Source of the DNA: RUG11272 sp045226335
Lineage (GTDB): Bacteria; Bacillota; Clostridia; Christensenellales; Aristaeellaceae
NCBI GenBank assembly: GCA_045226335.1
Contig: JBGVCH010000034.1
Coordinates: 41,267-105,266, forward strand
Direction: 5' to 3'
Length of the DNA: 64,000 nucleotides
In this document: positions 1 to 8,567 of the stretch, in pieces
Position numbering within the stretch: position 1 is the stretch's first letter
How the letters are laid out: every line of letters begins with the position of its first letter
Notes under the pieces: generated by a model
Databases searched by the model: none
Told to the model about the DNA's origin: nothing
What the model saw: only the letters and a program-made list of their open reading frames with translations
Position numbers and translations under genes: made by a program

Positions 1-61
1 CATCACAGAAGTTGTCGCCGGGGTTGTACGGCGCGCCGCAGCTGGGGCATATCAGTTCCAT
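1..61 (-). CDS. Zinc-ribbon protein, N-terminal fragment (runs off window)
   Basis: Only the first 20 codons are inside the window. They read MELICPSCGAPYNPGDNFCD, a zinc-ribbon start with a CPSC knuckle and a further Cys at residue 19. The ATG (complement of 59-61) follows a GGAGGAGG ribosome site. The gene downstream of its own promoter side (141-1154) begins with a similar N-terminal zinc ribbon, so the two may be related paralogues. Function cannot be assigned from this fragment. Confidence 0.7.
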   Translation of the reverse strand, partial: MELICPSCGAPYNPGDNFCD

Positions 62-90
62 CAATCTTCCTCCTCCGGGTGCGGTGAAAG

Positions 91-120
91 GAAACGCCGG
101 GGTGCGTCTGCCCCCGGCGT
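91..120 (-). terminator. Intrinsic terminator of the 141-1154 gene
   Basis: A perfect 9-bp stem (94-102 with 112-120, ACGCCGGGG/CCCCGGCGT) is followed on the minus strand by TTTCCTTT. It lies 20 bases past the stop codon of the zinc-ribbon membrane protein. Confidence 0.75.
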
Positions 121-140
121 CCCGGTGATTGGGTTGCCGA

Positions 141-1154
141 TCAGAAGCGGACGGCGTCCTCTTCCTGAGAGGCGGGAGCCGCTTTCTTTTTCTTCTTCAG
201 CATGTTGAGCACCAGCAGCGCCGCGCCGCCGAGCGTCAGTATGCCGCCGCCGATGACAAAGGGCAGGCTCAGGGTCTTCAGGATGCCGCCGCCGCTGCCG
301 GTGCCGGCCGTCTCTTCCGCCAGCTCAGGCACGGCTTCCCCGACCAGATTCCGGCCGGCGCCTGTGAGGGCATCTATCACGTTGCTGAAGCTGCCATCGG
401 GCATGCCTTCGAGGATCTTGCCTTCCTTGGTGGCGGAGCTGCCGCTGCCGCCGCCCAGGAACATGAAGACCAGGCCCGCGGCCAGCACGAGGACGCCCAG
501 GATCACCAGGATCCAGGGCAGGAGGCTCATGAAGCCGCCCTTGGCTTTCGGGGCTTTGGGCGCGCGTTCCTTCGGGGGCTTGGGAGCCTTTTTGGCCTTG
601 GCCGGGCGCTCGCCTTCAACAGGGGCCGGGCGGGCTTTCTTCACCGGTTTTTCTTTTACCGGCTTCTCTTTCACGGGCTTCGCGGCTTCCTTTTTGGCCT
701 TGCCGCCCAGCACCGGGACTTCGGCGGCCCTGACGGGCTCGGGAGCGGGGGCGGGGGCGGGCGCGCGGTAGCTGGCCGAAGCGGGCTCGCTGCGGTAGGC
801 ATAGCGGTTCGGGGTGCTCACCGGGGCGGGAACGGGCTCGGGCCCGGGTGCGGCGACGGGTTCCGCGGCAGCCGCCACGGGGGAAAGGACGTCGGAGAAA
901 CTCCTCTCCACGCCGGTGGCCGCCTCGTAGGAGGCCACCTCAATCCCCGAAGCGGCTTCCCGGGCCTTGTCCGCCGCGCCGGCAATGGCTTCCGTCGCGT
1001 AGGAGGCAGCGGCACTCACGGCGGCTTCGGCCGGCGCCGCCGCCGCGCTGACGGCTTCTTTCACCGTTTCCGCGGCGACCGCGGCCACCGGACGGCCGCA
1101 GTGTCCACAGAATTTTGCACCTTCACGAAGGGTTGCGCCACAGACACACTGCAT
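141..1154 (-). CDS. Zinc-ribbon, Ala/Lys/Pro-rich membrane protein
   Basis: This is a 337-residue protein of unknown function. Residues 1-22 form a zinc ribbon (CVCGATL...CGHC). A long low-complexity Ala/Glu-rich then Lys/Pro-rich segment follows, with repeated PVKEKPVKEK units around the middle. Two hydrophobic spans lie in the C-terminal third and the protein ends in a Lys-rich patch. The start was placed at the second ATG cluster because AGGAGG sits 8 bases before it. An upstream ATG at 1202 has no ribosome site and overlaps the promoter. The layout (cytoplasmic zinc ribbon, flexible linker, membrane segments) is common in Firmicutes proteins of unknown role. Function is not inferred. Confidence 0.8.
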   Translation of the reverse strand: MQCVCGATLREGAKFCGHCGRPVAAVAAETVKEAVSAAAAPAEAAVSAAASYATEAIAGAADKAREAASGIEVASYEAATGVERSFSDVLSPVAAAAEPVAAPGPEPVPAPVSTPNRYAYRSEPASASYRAPAPAPAPEPVRAAEVPVLGGKAKKEAAKPVKEKPVKEKPVKKARPAPVEGERPAKAKKAPKPPKERAPKAPKAKGGFMSLLPWILVILGVLVLAAGLVFMFLGGGSGSSATKEGKILEGMPDGSFSNVIDALTGAGRNLVGEAVPELAEETAGTGSGGGILKTLSLPFVIGGGILTLGGAALLVLNMLKKKKKAAPASQEEDAVRF

Positions 1155-1214
1155 AGTCAAGTCCTCCTGTAAAATGGTCATGGCTGACCGATTCATGCGC
1201 ATTTCGACAGATGC

Positions 1215-1243
1215 AGTTTATCATGATGCGGGCGTTCTGTCAA
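1215..1243 (-). promoter_or_regulatory. Sigma-A promoter for the zinc-ribbon gene
   Basis: On the minus strand, TTGACA (1238-1243) and TAAACT (1215-1220) are 17 bp apart. The zinc-ribbon gene starts about 60 bases downstream at 1154. Confidence 0.65.
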
Positions 1244-1295
1244 TCGCCGCGCCGCAGATTTGCGGGAAATTCGGCGGTCCCGGGGAGGGCCCGAG

Positions 1296-1324
1296 TTGAC
1301 AAAAGCAGCCGTTGGAAATACAAT
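1296..1324 (+). promoter_or_regulatory. Sigma-A promoter for the glycosyltransferase
   Basis: TTGACA (1296-1301) and TACAAT (1319-1324) are separated by 17 bp, 45 bases before the ATG at 1369. It is divergent from the zinc-ribbon promoter. Confidence 0.7.
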
Positions 1325-1368
1325 GCTGATGCAGCGAAACCATACTGACGAGGAGAGAGGGAATCGGC

Positions 1369-2379
1369 ATGAAACTGCTGAGCGTTGCGATCCCAAGCTA
1401 CAATTCGCAGGACTACCTGGCCCACGCGGTGGAATCCCTGCTGCCCGGCGGGGACGACGTGGAGATCCTGATCGTGGATGACGGCTCCAAAGACCGGACC
1501 GCGGAGATCGCGGATGACTATGAGCGGCGCTATCCCGGCATCGTCCGGGCGGTGCACAAGGAAAACGGCGGCCACGGCGACGCGGTGATGACCGGCATCC
1601 GGGAGGCCACGGGGCTCTATTTCAAGGTGGTGGACTCCGACGACTGGGTGGACGCCGAGGCCTACCCCAAGGTGCTGGAGACCCTGAAAGGCTTCGCGGA
1701 AGAACCCCTGGACCTGCTGATCTGCAATTATGTCTACGACAAGGTGGACGCGAAGCACAAGCACGTGATGGGCATCGGCAAGGCCATGCCCAAGGGGAGG
1801 GTTTTCGGCTGGGCGGACACCGGCCATTTCCGCAAGGGGCAGTACCTGGCCATGCACTCGGTGATCTACCGCACCGCCCTGCTGCGGGAATGCGGGCTGA
1901 ACCTGCCCAAGCACACCTTCTACGTGGACAACCTGTACGTGTACGTGCCCATGCGGGCGGTGGAGCGCATGTATTACCTGGACGTGAGCTTCTACCACTA
2001 CTTCATCGGCCGGGAGGACCAGTCCGTGCAGGAGAAGGTGCTGCGGAAGCGCATCGACCAGCAGATCCTGGTGAACAAGCTGATGGTGGACGCCTTCGAT
2101 CCCTATGCGGTGGAGCCGGCGCAGAAGCGCGACTATCTTCTGGGCGATCTGGAGATCCTTACCATCATCACCTCGGTCTTCCTGATCCGCGGCGGCACGG
2201 AGGAGGAACTGCGGAAGAAGCAGGACCTGTGGGACGCCATCCGGGAGAAGAACCCGAAGGTCTGGAAAAAGCTGCGGTACGGGCTGCTGGGGCGCATCGT
2301 GCACCTGCCGGGCCGCTTCGGCCGGGGCGTGGTCAGCGCGTGCTACACCGTGGCCCGGAAGGTTGTCGGGTTCAACTGA
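1369..2379 (+). CDS. Family 2 glycosyltransferase
   Basis: This 336-residue protein has a GT-A fold nucleotide-sugar transferase domain. Residues 1-40 carry the family start (LLSVAIPSYN, then VDDGS at 36-40), and the metal-binding VDSDDW lies at 88-93. The C-terminal 120 residues are less typical and hold charged helices with no membrane span, so the enzyme is probably cytoplasmic or peripheral. It would transfer a sugar from a nucleotide donor to a glycan, polymer or lipid; the acceptor cannot be read. It stands alone between its own promoter and a terminator hairpin. An AGGAGAG ribosome site precedes the ATG. Confidence 0.88.
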   Translation: MKLLSVAIPSYNSQDYLAHAVESLLPGGDDVEILIVDDGSKDRTAEIADDYERRYPGIVRAVHKENGGHGDAVMTGIREATGLYFKVVDSDDWVDAEAYPKVLETLKGFAEEPLDLLICNYVYDKVDAKHKHVMGIGKAMPKGRVFGWADTGHFRKGQYLAMHSVIYRTALLRECGLNLPKHTFYVDNLYVYVPMRAVERMYYLDVSFYHYFIGREDQSVQEKVLRKRIDQQILVNKLMVDAFDPYAVEPAQKRDYLLGDLEILTIITSVFLIRGGTEEELRKKQDLWDAIREKNPKVWKKLRYGLLGRIVHLPGRFGRGVVSACYTVARKVVGFN

Positions 2380-2390
2380 GACAAACGAAG

Positions 2391-2434
2391 AAGAGGTCGG
2401 CGGCCGCAACGGGCCGGGACCCGATCTCTTTTCC
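2391..2434. terminator. Terminator hairpin between convergent genes
   Basis: AAGAGGTCGG (2391-2400) pairs with CCGATCTCTT (2421-2430) with one G-U pair. There is an extra CGG/CCG inner stem and a TTTT tract on the plus side. It separates the glycosyltransferase from the convergent small gene. Confidence 0.65.
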
Positions 2435-2451
2435 TCTGCGCTTTTCGCTTT

Positions 2452-2676
2452 TCACACCAGTTTGTTCAGAATGGCTTTCAGCAGCGGGTCTTCCGCCTTG
2501 AGCTCCAGCATTTCGCAGTGGCCGTCCTTGTAGGTGGCCACGAAGGAGTACAGCACCCACTGGGCCAGTCCCGTGTTCACCAGATGGCTGTCCAGAAAGT
2601 GGATCATGGAGATCTGCTTTGCCTGCTCCTCCACGGTGTCCGTGATCTGCTTCTCTTCTTGCTTTTTGCCGAACAT
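2452..2676 (-). CDS. Small hypothetical protein (74 aa)
   Basis: This 74-residue soluble protein starts MFGKKQEEKQ and has no signal peptide or membrane segment. I do not recognise a family. A GGGAGGG ribosome site 6-7 bases before the ATG and normal codon bias support it as a real gene. It is convergent with the glycosyltransferase, with the terminator hairpin between them. The predicted make-up is an N-terminal charged helix, then a mixed alpha/beta region and a C-terminal helix (AEDPLLKAILNKLV). Confidence 0.6.
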   Translation of the reverse strand: MFGKKQEEKQITDTVEEQAKQISMIHFLDSHLVNTGLAQWVLYSFVATYKDGHCEMLELKAEDPLLKAILNKLV

Positions 2677-2774
2677 GTCTTTTCCCTCCCCGTTCTTTGC
2701 GGTTTGTCCGGTTTACGGTAGCACGGCCGGGACGGCCTGTCAACAAAAACCGGCAAATTCTTTTTTCACACCGA

Positions 2775-2803
2775 TTGCCCCGGCCCGCCGGATATGATAC
2801 AAT
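2775..2803 (+). promoter_or_regulatory. Promoter for the GH94 phosphorylase
   Basis: TTGCCC (2775-2780) and TACAAT (2798-2803) are 17 bp apart, with an extended -10 (TGATACAAT). The coding start is 68 bases downstream. Confidence 0.6.
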
Positions 2804-2871
2804 GAAGCAGCGGACAACCGCAAAAACGCAAGACAGCAAAGAAACGAAAGACGAAAAAGGAGAAAACCGCC

Positions 2872-5268
2872 ATGCAATTCGGCTATTTCGACGACGCCCG
2901 ACGCGAGTACGTCATCACGGATCCCCGCACCCCCATGCCCTGGGCCAACTACCTGGGCTCCCCGGCCTACGGCGCCATCGTGACCCAGAACGCCGGCGGC
3001 TATTCCTTCGTCAAGTCCGGCGCGGCCGGCCGCATCCTGCGCTACATGTTCAACCAGTTTGACGAGCCCGGCCGGTATGTCTACCTCCGGGACGAGGCCG
3101 ACGGCGACTTCTGGTCCGCCTCCTGGCGGCCGGTGGAGAAGCCCCTGGAGGAGTACAAAACCGTCACCCGCCACGGCACCAGCTACACCGAGATCGAGTC
3201 CGCGTACAAAGGCATCGAGAGCAAGGTCCTGTACTATGTGCCCATGAACGCCGACCACGAGGTGTGGCGCGTGAAGGTGAAGAACACCGGGGACACCCCG
3301 CGGAAGATCGGCCTCTTCGGCTACTGCGAGCTCACCACCGAGTCCTTCTACACCCAGGACCTGGTGAACATGCAGTACACCCAGTTCATCACCGTGACGG
3401 AGTTCCGTCAGGACCACATCCTCCAGCGCATCAACCAGTTCTGCAACGTGAACGCGGACGGCGAGAACGGGCAGGAGCGGTTCTTCGGCATGGCCGGGGC
3501 GCCGGTGGCCAGCTACACGGGCCGCCGGGAGCGCTTCCTGGGCGTCCGCCGCTTCAACAGCCCTCAGGGCGTGCTGAACGGGAAGCTGGATGACTCCCTG
3601 AACTTCAACGGCAACCCCTGCGGCGCCCTTCATACGGTCCTGGAGCTGGCCCCCGGCGAGGAGAAGACCGTGGCCTTCCTGCTGGCCCAGAAGGGCGAGA
3701 AGGCCGCCCGGGCCCTGATCGACGCCTATGCCGACACCGAAAAGGTCGTGGACGCCGAGCTGAAGACCCTGGTGGACTACTGGCACGGCGAACTGCAGAA
3801 CCTGGTGGTGAAGACCCCCGACGCGGATTTCAACAGCATGGTCAACACCTGGAACGCTTTCCAGTGCTTCACCACCTTCGTGTGGAGCCGCGCGGCGTCC
3901 CTGATCTACTGCGGCGAGCGCAACGGCTACGGCTACCGGGACACCGTGCAGGACATCCAGGGCATCATCCACCTGGATCCCGCCATGGCCAAGGAGCGCA
4001 TCAAGTTCATGCTTTCCGCCCAGGTCCATCACGGTGCGGGCCTGCCCCTGGTGAAGTTCACCCACAACCCCGGCCATGAGGACACCCCCGAGCAGGAGAG
4101 CTACGTCCGGGCCACCGGCCACCCCAAGTACCGCGCCGACGACGCTATGTGGCTCTTCCCCACGGTGTACAAGTATGTGGCCGAGACCGGCGACAAGGCC
4201 TTCATGGACGAAGTGATCCCCTTCTGCGACTATGACGAGGGCACAGTGGCCGAGCACCTGAAACGGGCCATCGACTTCACCATGCACCACCTGGGCGGCC
4301 ACGGCATGCCCGCCGGCCTCCACGCCGACTGGAACGACTGCCTGCAGCTGGGCGCCAACGGCGAGACCTCCTTCGTGGCCTTCCAGTTCTACTATGCCCT
4401 GAACCTGCTGGCCGAGCTGCTGCCGGAGCGCCCGGAGAACGACGAGTACCGCGCCTGGCTGAAGGCCACCGCCGCGGACCAGCTGGAGAAGATCAACAAG
4501 TGGTTCTGGGAGGACGACCGGTTCCTCCGGGGCTACAGCCAGGAGGGCATGGTCATCGGCTCCAAGCACGATCCCGAGGCCTCCATGTGGATGAACCCCC
4601 AGTGCTGGGCGGTCATCTCCCGGGGCGGCACGGCGGAGCAGAACGAGAAGGCCATGGAGAGTGTCCACCGCGAGCTGAACACCCCCAACGGCATCGAGCT
4701 CATGGCCCCCTGCTACAAGAAGCACTACTTCGACGGCGCCGCCATGAAGCTCTTCAACCCCACCACCAAGGAGAACGGCGGCATCTTCTGCCAGCCCCAG
4801 GGCTGGGCGATCCTGGCCGAAGCCCTGATGGGCCACGGCGGCCGCGCCTTCGAGTACTTCAAGGAGAGCTGCCCCGCCGCCTACAACGACCGGGCCGAGA
4901 TCCGCGAGGTGGAGCCCTACGTCCACAGCCAGTTCATCGAAGGCCATGAGACGCCCCAGCCCGGCCGGGCCCATGTGCACTGGCTCACCGGCACCGCGTC
5001 CACCGTGATGGTGGGCATGGTGGAGGGCATCCTGGGCCTGCGCCCCACCCCCGACGGCCTGCGGATTACCCCCGCTATCCCCGCGGAATGGGACGGGTTC
5101 GAAATGGAGAAGACCTACCGCGGCAAGCGCCTCCGCGTCACCGTGGACAACAGCGCCCACCGCGAAGGGTTTGCCGGCAAGGTGCTGGTGAACGGCCGGG
5201 AGATCGAGGGCGGTCTGCTGACGGACGACGTCCTCAGCGACGGCTGCCGGGTCACGGTGGTCATGTAA
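2872..5268 (+). CDS. GH94 disaccharide phosphorylase (cellobiose/chitobiose phosphorylase-like)
   Basis: This 798-residue enzyme belongs to glycoside hydrolase family 94, which splits beta-linked disaccharides with phosphate into an alpha-sugar-1-phosphate and a free sugar. The N-terminal beta-sandwich starts FGYFDDARREYVI, typical of the family. The (alpha/alpha)6 barrel carries GYRDTVQDIQG and HADWND, with the general acid expected at Asp486. KENGGIFCQPQGWAI and HWLTGTASTV near the end match family motifs. Length fits cellobiose and diacetylchitobiose phosphorylases (about 800 residues). The acceptor specificity is not decided by what I can see. There is no signal peptide, so it acts on imported disaccharide in the cytoplasm. 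It is monocistronic: own promoter, terminator at 5281. Confidence 0.88.
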   Translation: MQFGYFDDARREYVITDPRTPMPWANYLGSPAYGAIVTQNAGGYSFVKSGAAGRILRYMFNQFDEPGRYVYLRDEADGDFWSASWRPVEKPLEEYKTVTRHGTSYTEIESAYKGIESKVLYYVPMNADHEVWRVKVKNTGDTPRKIGLFGYCELTTESFYTQDLVNMQYTQFITVTEFRQDHILQRINQFCNVNADGENGQERFFGMAGAPVASYTGRRERFLGVRRFNSPQGVLNGKLDDSLNFNGNPCGALHTVLELAPGEEKTVAFLLAQKGEKAARALIDAYADTEKVVDAELKTLVDYWHGELQNLVVKTPDADFNSMVNTWNAFQCFTTFVWSRAASLIYCGERNGYGYRDTVQDIQGIIHLDPAMAKERIKFMLSAQVHHGAGLPLVKFTHNPGHEDTPEQESYVRATGHPKYRADDAMWLFPTVYKYVAETGDKAFMDEVIPFCDYDEGTVAEHLKRAIDFTMHHLGGHGMPAGLHADWNDCLQLGANGETSFVAFQFYYALNLLAELLPERPENDEYRAWLKATAADQLEKINKWFWEDDRFLRGYSQEGMVIGSKHDPEASMWMNPQCWAVISRGGTAEQNEKAMESVHRELNTPNGIELMAPCYKKHYFDGAAMKLFNPTTKENGGIFCQPQGWAILAEALMGHGGRAFEYFKESCPAAYNDRAEIREVEPYVHSQFIEGHETPQPGRAHVHWLTGTASTVMVGMVEGILGLRPTPDGLRITPAIPAEWDGFEMEKTYRGKRLRVTVDNSAHREGFAGKVLVNGREIEGGLLTDDVLSDGCRVTVVM

Positions 5269-5280
5269 TTTTCCAAAGTG

Positions 5281-5304
5281 AAAAGGCCGCTTTGGCGGCC
5301 TTTT
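5281..5304 (+). terminator. Terminator of the GH94 gene
   Basis: GGCCGC (5285-5290) pairs with GCGGCC (5295-5300) with flanking AAAA and TTTT, 12 bases after the stop codon. Confidence 0.8.
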
Positions 5305-5434
5305 CTCGTGGTCTGATCTGCGCCGGTTCCCCATTTGGGGACCTGGCCGTTGGAAACGAACCTCTTCTCCGTTCGAATTGACAGCTATTCCACAGGGAAT
5401 TTCGCATCTTGCGGACAGCCGGTCGATCGGCTGT

Positions 5435-5680
5435 GGGGACCCCTCCGGCCTGCGGGCCACCGGCCGATCGGCCTAGCCTGCGGGGATACCGACCGACGGC
5501 CCGGTCTGCGGGGCGAATCCCTGCCGCGAGAGCCCATCGCACGGGGACCCCTCCGGCCTGCGGGCCACCTCCCCACTGCGGTGGGGAGGCAAGGGCTTTG
5601 GAAATGCAGTTTTAATCCCCTGGCTCCCCATCGCAATGGGGAGCTCCCGCCGCAGCGGGTGAGGGGTTCTTGCGGCGGGG
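5435..5680. repeat. Dispersed GC-rich palindromic repeat cluster
   Basis: A 26-bp unit beginning GGGGACCCCTCCGG occurs at 5435-5460 and again at 5543-5568. The second copy sits in a 51-bp block (5540-5590) that recurs exactly at 63914-63964. It continues with the hairpin CTCCCCACTGCGGTGGGGAG and, after a short spacer, with CTCCCCATCGCAATGGGGAG and a CCCGCCGCAGCGGG hairpin, also partly repeated at the window end. The flanking gap 5311-5736 holds no gene. It is probably a non-coding mobile or RNA-structure element. Confidence 0.75.
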
Positions 5681-5736
5681 TGCGTGGTGGCGTGAAAGCC
5701 CGCGAAGGGATGGATCATGCTTGTGTGGGAAAAAGC

Positions 5737-7320
5737 TCAGATCCCCAGCAGATCGCTGTAGGCCTTCAGGGCGCCGTCGGTCTCCCGGGCCAGGACCTTC
5801 TTGGCCAGGACCTTGCCCAGCTGTACGCCTTCCTGGTCGAAGCTGTTCAGGTTCCACAGGAAGCCCTGGAACATGACCTTGTTCTCGAAGTGGGCCAGCA
5901 GGGCGCCCAGAGCCTCGGGGGTCAGCTGATCGCCCACGATGATGCTGGAGGGCCGGCCGCCGGCGAAGTTCTTGTTGGGATTGCTGTCCTTCTTGCCGCA
6001 GGCGAAGGCCATGATCTGGGCGGCCACGTTGGCGCAAAGCTTCTGCTGGCTGGTGCTGCCCTGGATGACCACGTCCATGCCGGCCTGGCTGCCGCGGAAG
6101 CCCACGAACTGCAGGGGGATGATGTCCGTGCCCTGATGCAGCAGCTGATAGAAGCTGTGCTGGCCGTTGGTGCCGGGCTCGCCGAAGATCACCGGGCCGG
6201 TGACATAGTCGACGGGTTCGCCGAAGCGGTTGACGGACTTGCCGTTGGACTCCATGTCCAGCTGCTGCAGATGGGCCGGGAAGCGGCTCAGGGCCTGGGA
6301 GTAGGGCAGCACCGCGGTGGCGGGCCAGCCCTGCACGTTCCGCTCATACACGCCGATGAGGGCGTCCAGCATGGCGGGGTTCTTCATGGGATCGGCCTCC
6401 GCGGACAGCCTGTCCTCCGCGGCGGCGCCGTCCAGGAAGCGCCCGAAGACCTCCGGCCCGAAGGCGAGGGAAAGCACCACGCCGCCCACGCAGGAGGTGG
6501 AGGAGTACCGGCCGCCGATGAAGTCGTCCATGAAGAAGGCGGCCAGGTAGTCGCTGCTGGTGGCCAGGGGCGAGGTCTCGCTGGTGACGGCCACCATGTG
6601 CTTCGCCGGATCCAGGCCCGCCTGCCGCAGGGCGTCCTTCACGAAGGACTCGTTGGTCAGGGTTTCCAGGGTGGTGCCGGACTTCGACACCAGCACGAAC
6701 AGGGCGTGGGCCACGTCGATGCGCTTCAGCACGCTGGCGGCGTCGTCCGGGTCCACATTGCTGATGAACTGGGCCTCCAGCTTCAGCAGGCCCTGCTGCC
6801 TCGCCCAGTTCTCCAGGGCCAGGTACATGGCCCGGGGGCCCAGGTCGCTGCCGCCGATGCCGATCTGCACCACGGTGGTGAATTGTTCGCCGGCGGCGTT
6901 GCGGATCTCGCCGCTGTGCACCTTCCGGGCGAAGGCCGCGGCCTTTTCCTGCTGGGCGGTGTAGAAGGCGCGCTTGTCCACGCCGTCCACCGTCACGGCC
7001 TGGCCCAGCTGGCCCCGGGTCAGCTGGTGCAGCACCAGGCGCTTCTCGCCGGTGTTGATCATCTCGCCGCTGTACAGGGCTTCAAACTTCTCCGACAGCT
7101 GGGCTTCCTTCGCCAGCTCGCACAGGGCGGCCAGCACGTCCGCGTCCACGGCCTTGGCCGCATAGCTGTAGGTCAGGCCCGCTGCCATGGGCACGGTGTA
7201 TTCCGCCACCCGGCGCGCGCCCTCCTCGCCCGCCATGACAGCGGTCAGGTCCACTTTGTCCTTCAGGTTTTGCAGGGCCTTGTACGCGCTCAGGGTGTCC
7301 AGGTTTTTCCACTGAATCAT
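5737..7320 (-). CDS. pgi: Glucose-6-phosphate isomerase
   Basis: This 527-residue cytoplasmic glycolytic enzyme interconverts glucose-6-phosphate and fructose-6-phosphate. Family motifs are clear: IGIGGSDLGP (153-162), VSKSGTTLET for phosphate binding (211-220), GGRYSSTSCVGG (269-280), GEPGTNGQHS with the catalytic Glu at 381, and LLHQGT with His395. Length fits the longer bacterial isomerases. The start MIQWKNLD was chosen because AAAGGCGG lies just before it; a longer reading to 7416 would run across the promoter. It is monocistronic, opposite the tautomerase-nth pair. Together with the phosphorylase and phosphoglycerate mutase of this window it serves central sugar catabolism. Confidence 0.95.
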   Translation of the reverse strand: MIQWKNLDTLSAYKALQNLKDKVDLTAVMAGEEGARRVAEYTVPMAAGLTYSYAAKAVDADVLAALCELAKEAQLSEKFEALYSGEMINTGEKRLVLHQLTRGQLGQAVTVDGVDKRAFYTAQQEKAAAFARKVHSGEIRNAAGEQFTTVVQIGIGGSDLGPRAMYLALENWARQQGLLKLEAQFISNVDPDDAASVLKRIDVAHALFVLVSKSGTTLETLTNESFVKDALRQAGLDPAKHMVAVTSETSPLATSSDYLAAFFMDDFIGGRYSSTSCVGGVVLSLAFGPEVFGRFLDGAAAEDRLSAEADPMKNPAMLDALIGVYERNVQGWPATAVLPYSQALSRFPAHLQQLDMESNGKSVNRFGEPVDYVTGPVIFGEPGTNGQHSFYQLLHQGTDIIPLQFVGFRGSQAGMDVVIQGSTSQQKLCANVAAQIMAFACGKKDSNPNKNFAGGRPSSIIVGDQLTPEALGALLAHFENKVMFQGFLWNLNSFDQEGVQLGKVLAKKVLARETDGALKAYSDLLGI

Positions 7321-7365
7321 ATGAATCCGCCTTTCTGCGGCTTGCGCCGTCTTTCTCTCCGCTCC

Positions 7366-7394
7366 ATTATACCGCAAAGGGAGGGCTGTGTCCA
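7366..7394 (-). promoter_or_regulatory. Promoter for pgi
   Basis: On the minus strand, TGGACA (7389-7394) and a perfect TATAAT (7366-7371) are 17 bp apart, 46 bases before the pgi start. Confidence 0.65.
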
Positions 7395-7469
7395 GTATCC
7401 CGCGGGGGCTTTTCACCGGGCGCCGGATGTGGTATCATGGAGAAAAGCATGGCAAGGGAGGATCCGGAT

Positions 7470-7811
7470 ATGCCCATGATCGACAGCAAGGTGACCTGCG
7501 CGGTTTCCCCGGAACAGCGGGAGGCGGTCAAGACCCGGCTGGGACAGGCCGTGGCGGCGCTGGGAAAGGCGGAACAGTGGCTCATGGTGGGCTTTGAGGA
7601 CAACTACGACCTGTACTTCGCCGGCCGGCGCCAGGAGAAGGCGGCCTTCGTCAGCGTGGCCCTGTACGGCGAGGCGGCCCCGGCGGCCTGCGACCGGATG
7701 ACGACGGAGATCTGCCGCATCTGGCAGGAGGAACTGGGCATACCCGGGGACCGGATCTATGTGACCTACCGCTTTGTGGACAACTGGGGCTGGAACGGCG
7801 CGAACTTCTGA
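7470..7811 (+). CDS. MIF-like phenylpyruvate/dopachrome tautomerase family protein
   Basis: This 113-residue protein belongs to the macrophage migration inhibitory factor (tautomerase) superfamily, in which the N-terminal proline exposed after Met removal is the catalytic base. The start was set at ATG 7470 because it gives MPMIDSK with Pro2, and AGGGAGG lies upstream. The C-terminus NWGWNGANF matches the MIF family signature, and length (about 115) is standard. It probably forms a cytoplasmic trimer that tautomerises enol-keto aromatic acids; the physiological substrate is unknown. The nth gene follows after 15 bases and is probably co-transcribed. Confidence 0.85.
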   Translation: MPMIDSKVTCAVSPEQREAVKTRLGQAVAALGKAEQWLMVGFEDNYDLYFAGRRQEKAAFVSVALYGEAAPAACDRMTTEICRIWQEELGIPGDRIYVTYRFVDNWGWNGANF

Positions 7812-7826
7812 CGGGAGGGATGCGGG

Positions 7827-8456
7827 ATGACCCTTGAAGAGCGGGCACTGGCCATCGTGGAGGCCCTGAAGGCGGCATATCCGGCGACGCAGTGCACCCT
7901 GGACTATGACGAGGCATGGAAGCTGCTGGTGAGCGTCCGGCTGGCGGCCCAGTGCACGGACGCCCGGGTGAACATCGTCACCAAAGGCCTGTTTGAGCGC
8001 TGGCCCACGGTGGAAGCCCTGGCCGCCGCGCCCCTGGACGAGCTGGAGGCCGTGGTGCACCCCTGCGGCCTGGGCAACAGCAAGGCCCGGGACATCTCCG
8101 CCTGCATGCAGACCCTGCTGATCCGCCACGGCGGCAAGGTGCCCCGGGACTTCGACGCCCTCCTGGCCCTCCCCGGCGTGGGCCGGAAGTCCGCCAACCT
8201 GATCATGGGGGATGTGTTCGGGGAGCCCGCCATCGTCACGGACACCCACTGCATCCGCCTGGCCAACCGCATGGGCCTTACCCGGGAGAAGGAGCCGGCC
8301 AGGGTGGAGAAGGCGCTGAAGCCGCTGATCCCGCCGGAGGAGAGCAACGATTTCTGCCACCGCATGGTGGACCACGGCCGGGCCGTCTGCACCGCCCGCA
8401 CGGCCCCCCGCTGCGAAGCCTGCTGCTGCGCGCCCTGGTGCGAAAAACGAATCTGA
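7827..8456 (+). CDS. nth: Endonuclease III (DNA glycosylase/AP lyase)
   Basis: This 209-residue base-excision repair enzyme removes oxidised pyrimidines and nicks abasic sites. The helix-hairpin-helix LPGVGRKSAN (115-124) carries the catalytic Lys121, and the catalytic Asp is at 139 (VTDTHC). Four C-terminal Cys should bind the [4Fe-4S] cluster, but their spacing reads C-X7-C-X2-C-X5-C rather than the usual C-X6-C-X2-C-X5-C, with two additional Cys in the last loop. Start ATG 7827 has a GGAGGG ribosome site. It is downstream of the tautomerase gene and followed by a terminator. Confidence 0.93.
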   Translation: MTLEERALAIVEALKAAYPATQCTLDYDEAWKLLVSVRLAAQCTDARVNIVTKGLFERWPTVEALAAAPLDELEAVVHPCGLGNSKARDISACMQTLLIRHGGKVPRDFDALLALPGVGRKSANLIMGDVFGEPAIVTDTHCIRLANRMGLTREKEPARVEKALKPLIPPEESNDFCHRMVDHGRAVCTARTAPRCEACCCAPWCEKRI

Positions 8457-8466
8457 CACCGCCATG

Positions 8467-8502
8467 AAACCGGACCGGCGTGAAAGGTCCGGCTTTGATT
8501 TT
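8467..8502 (+). terminator. Terminator of the tautomerase-nth unit
   Basis: CCGGACC (8470-8476) pairs with GGTCCGG (8486-8492), flanked by AAA and CTTTGATTTTT. Confidence 0.7.
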
Positions 8503-8567
8503 TCACGTTCCGGGGCGGCTTTCCGGACTATTCATCGTATTTGTAAACTTTTCTTGAACTTTTTCGG

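Noticed and set aside
2740..5460. A 906-codon minus-strand frame opposite the GH94 gene
   Set aside because: It is the shadow of the phosphorylase; repetitive VHGD/AVQ-type composition and no start signal.
5335..7479. A 714-codon plus-strand frame across pgi
   Set aside because: pgi on the minus strand has all family motifs and a promoter; this frame starts in repeat DNA and has no family resemblance.
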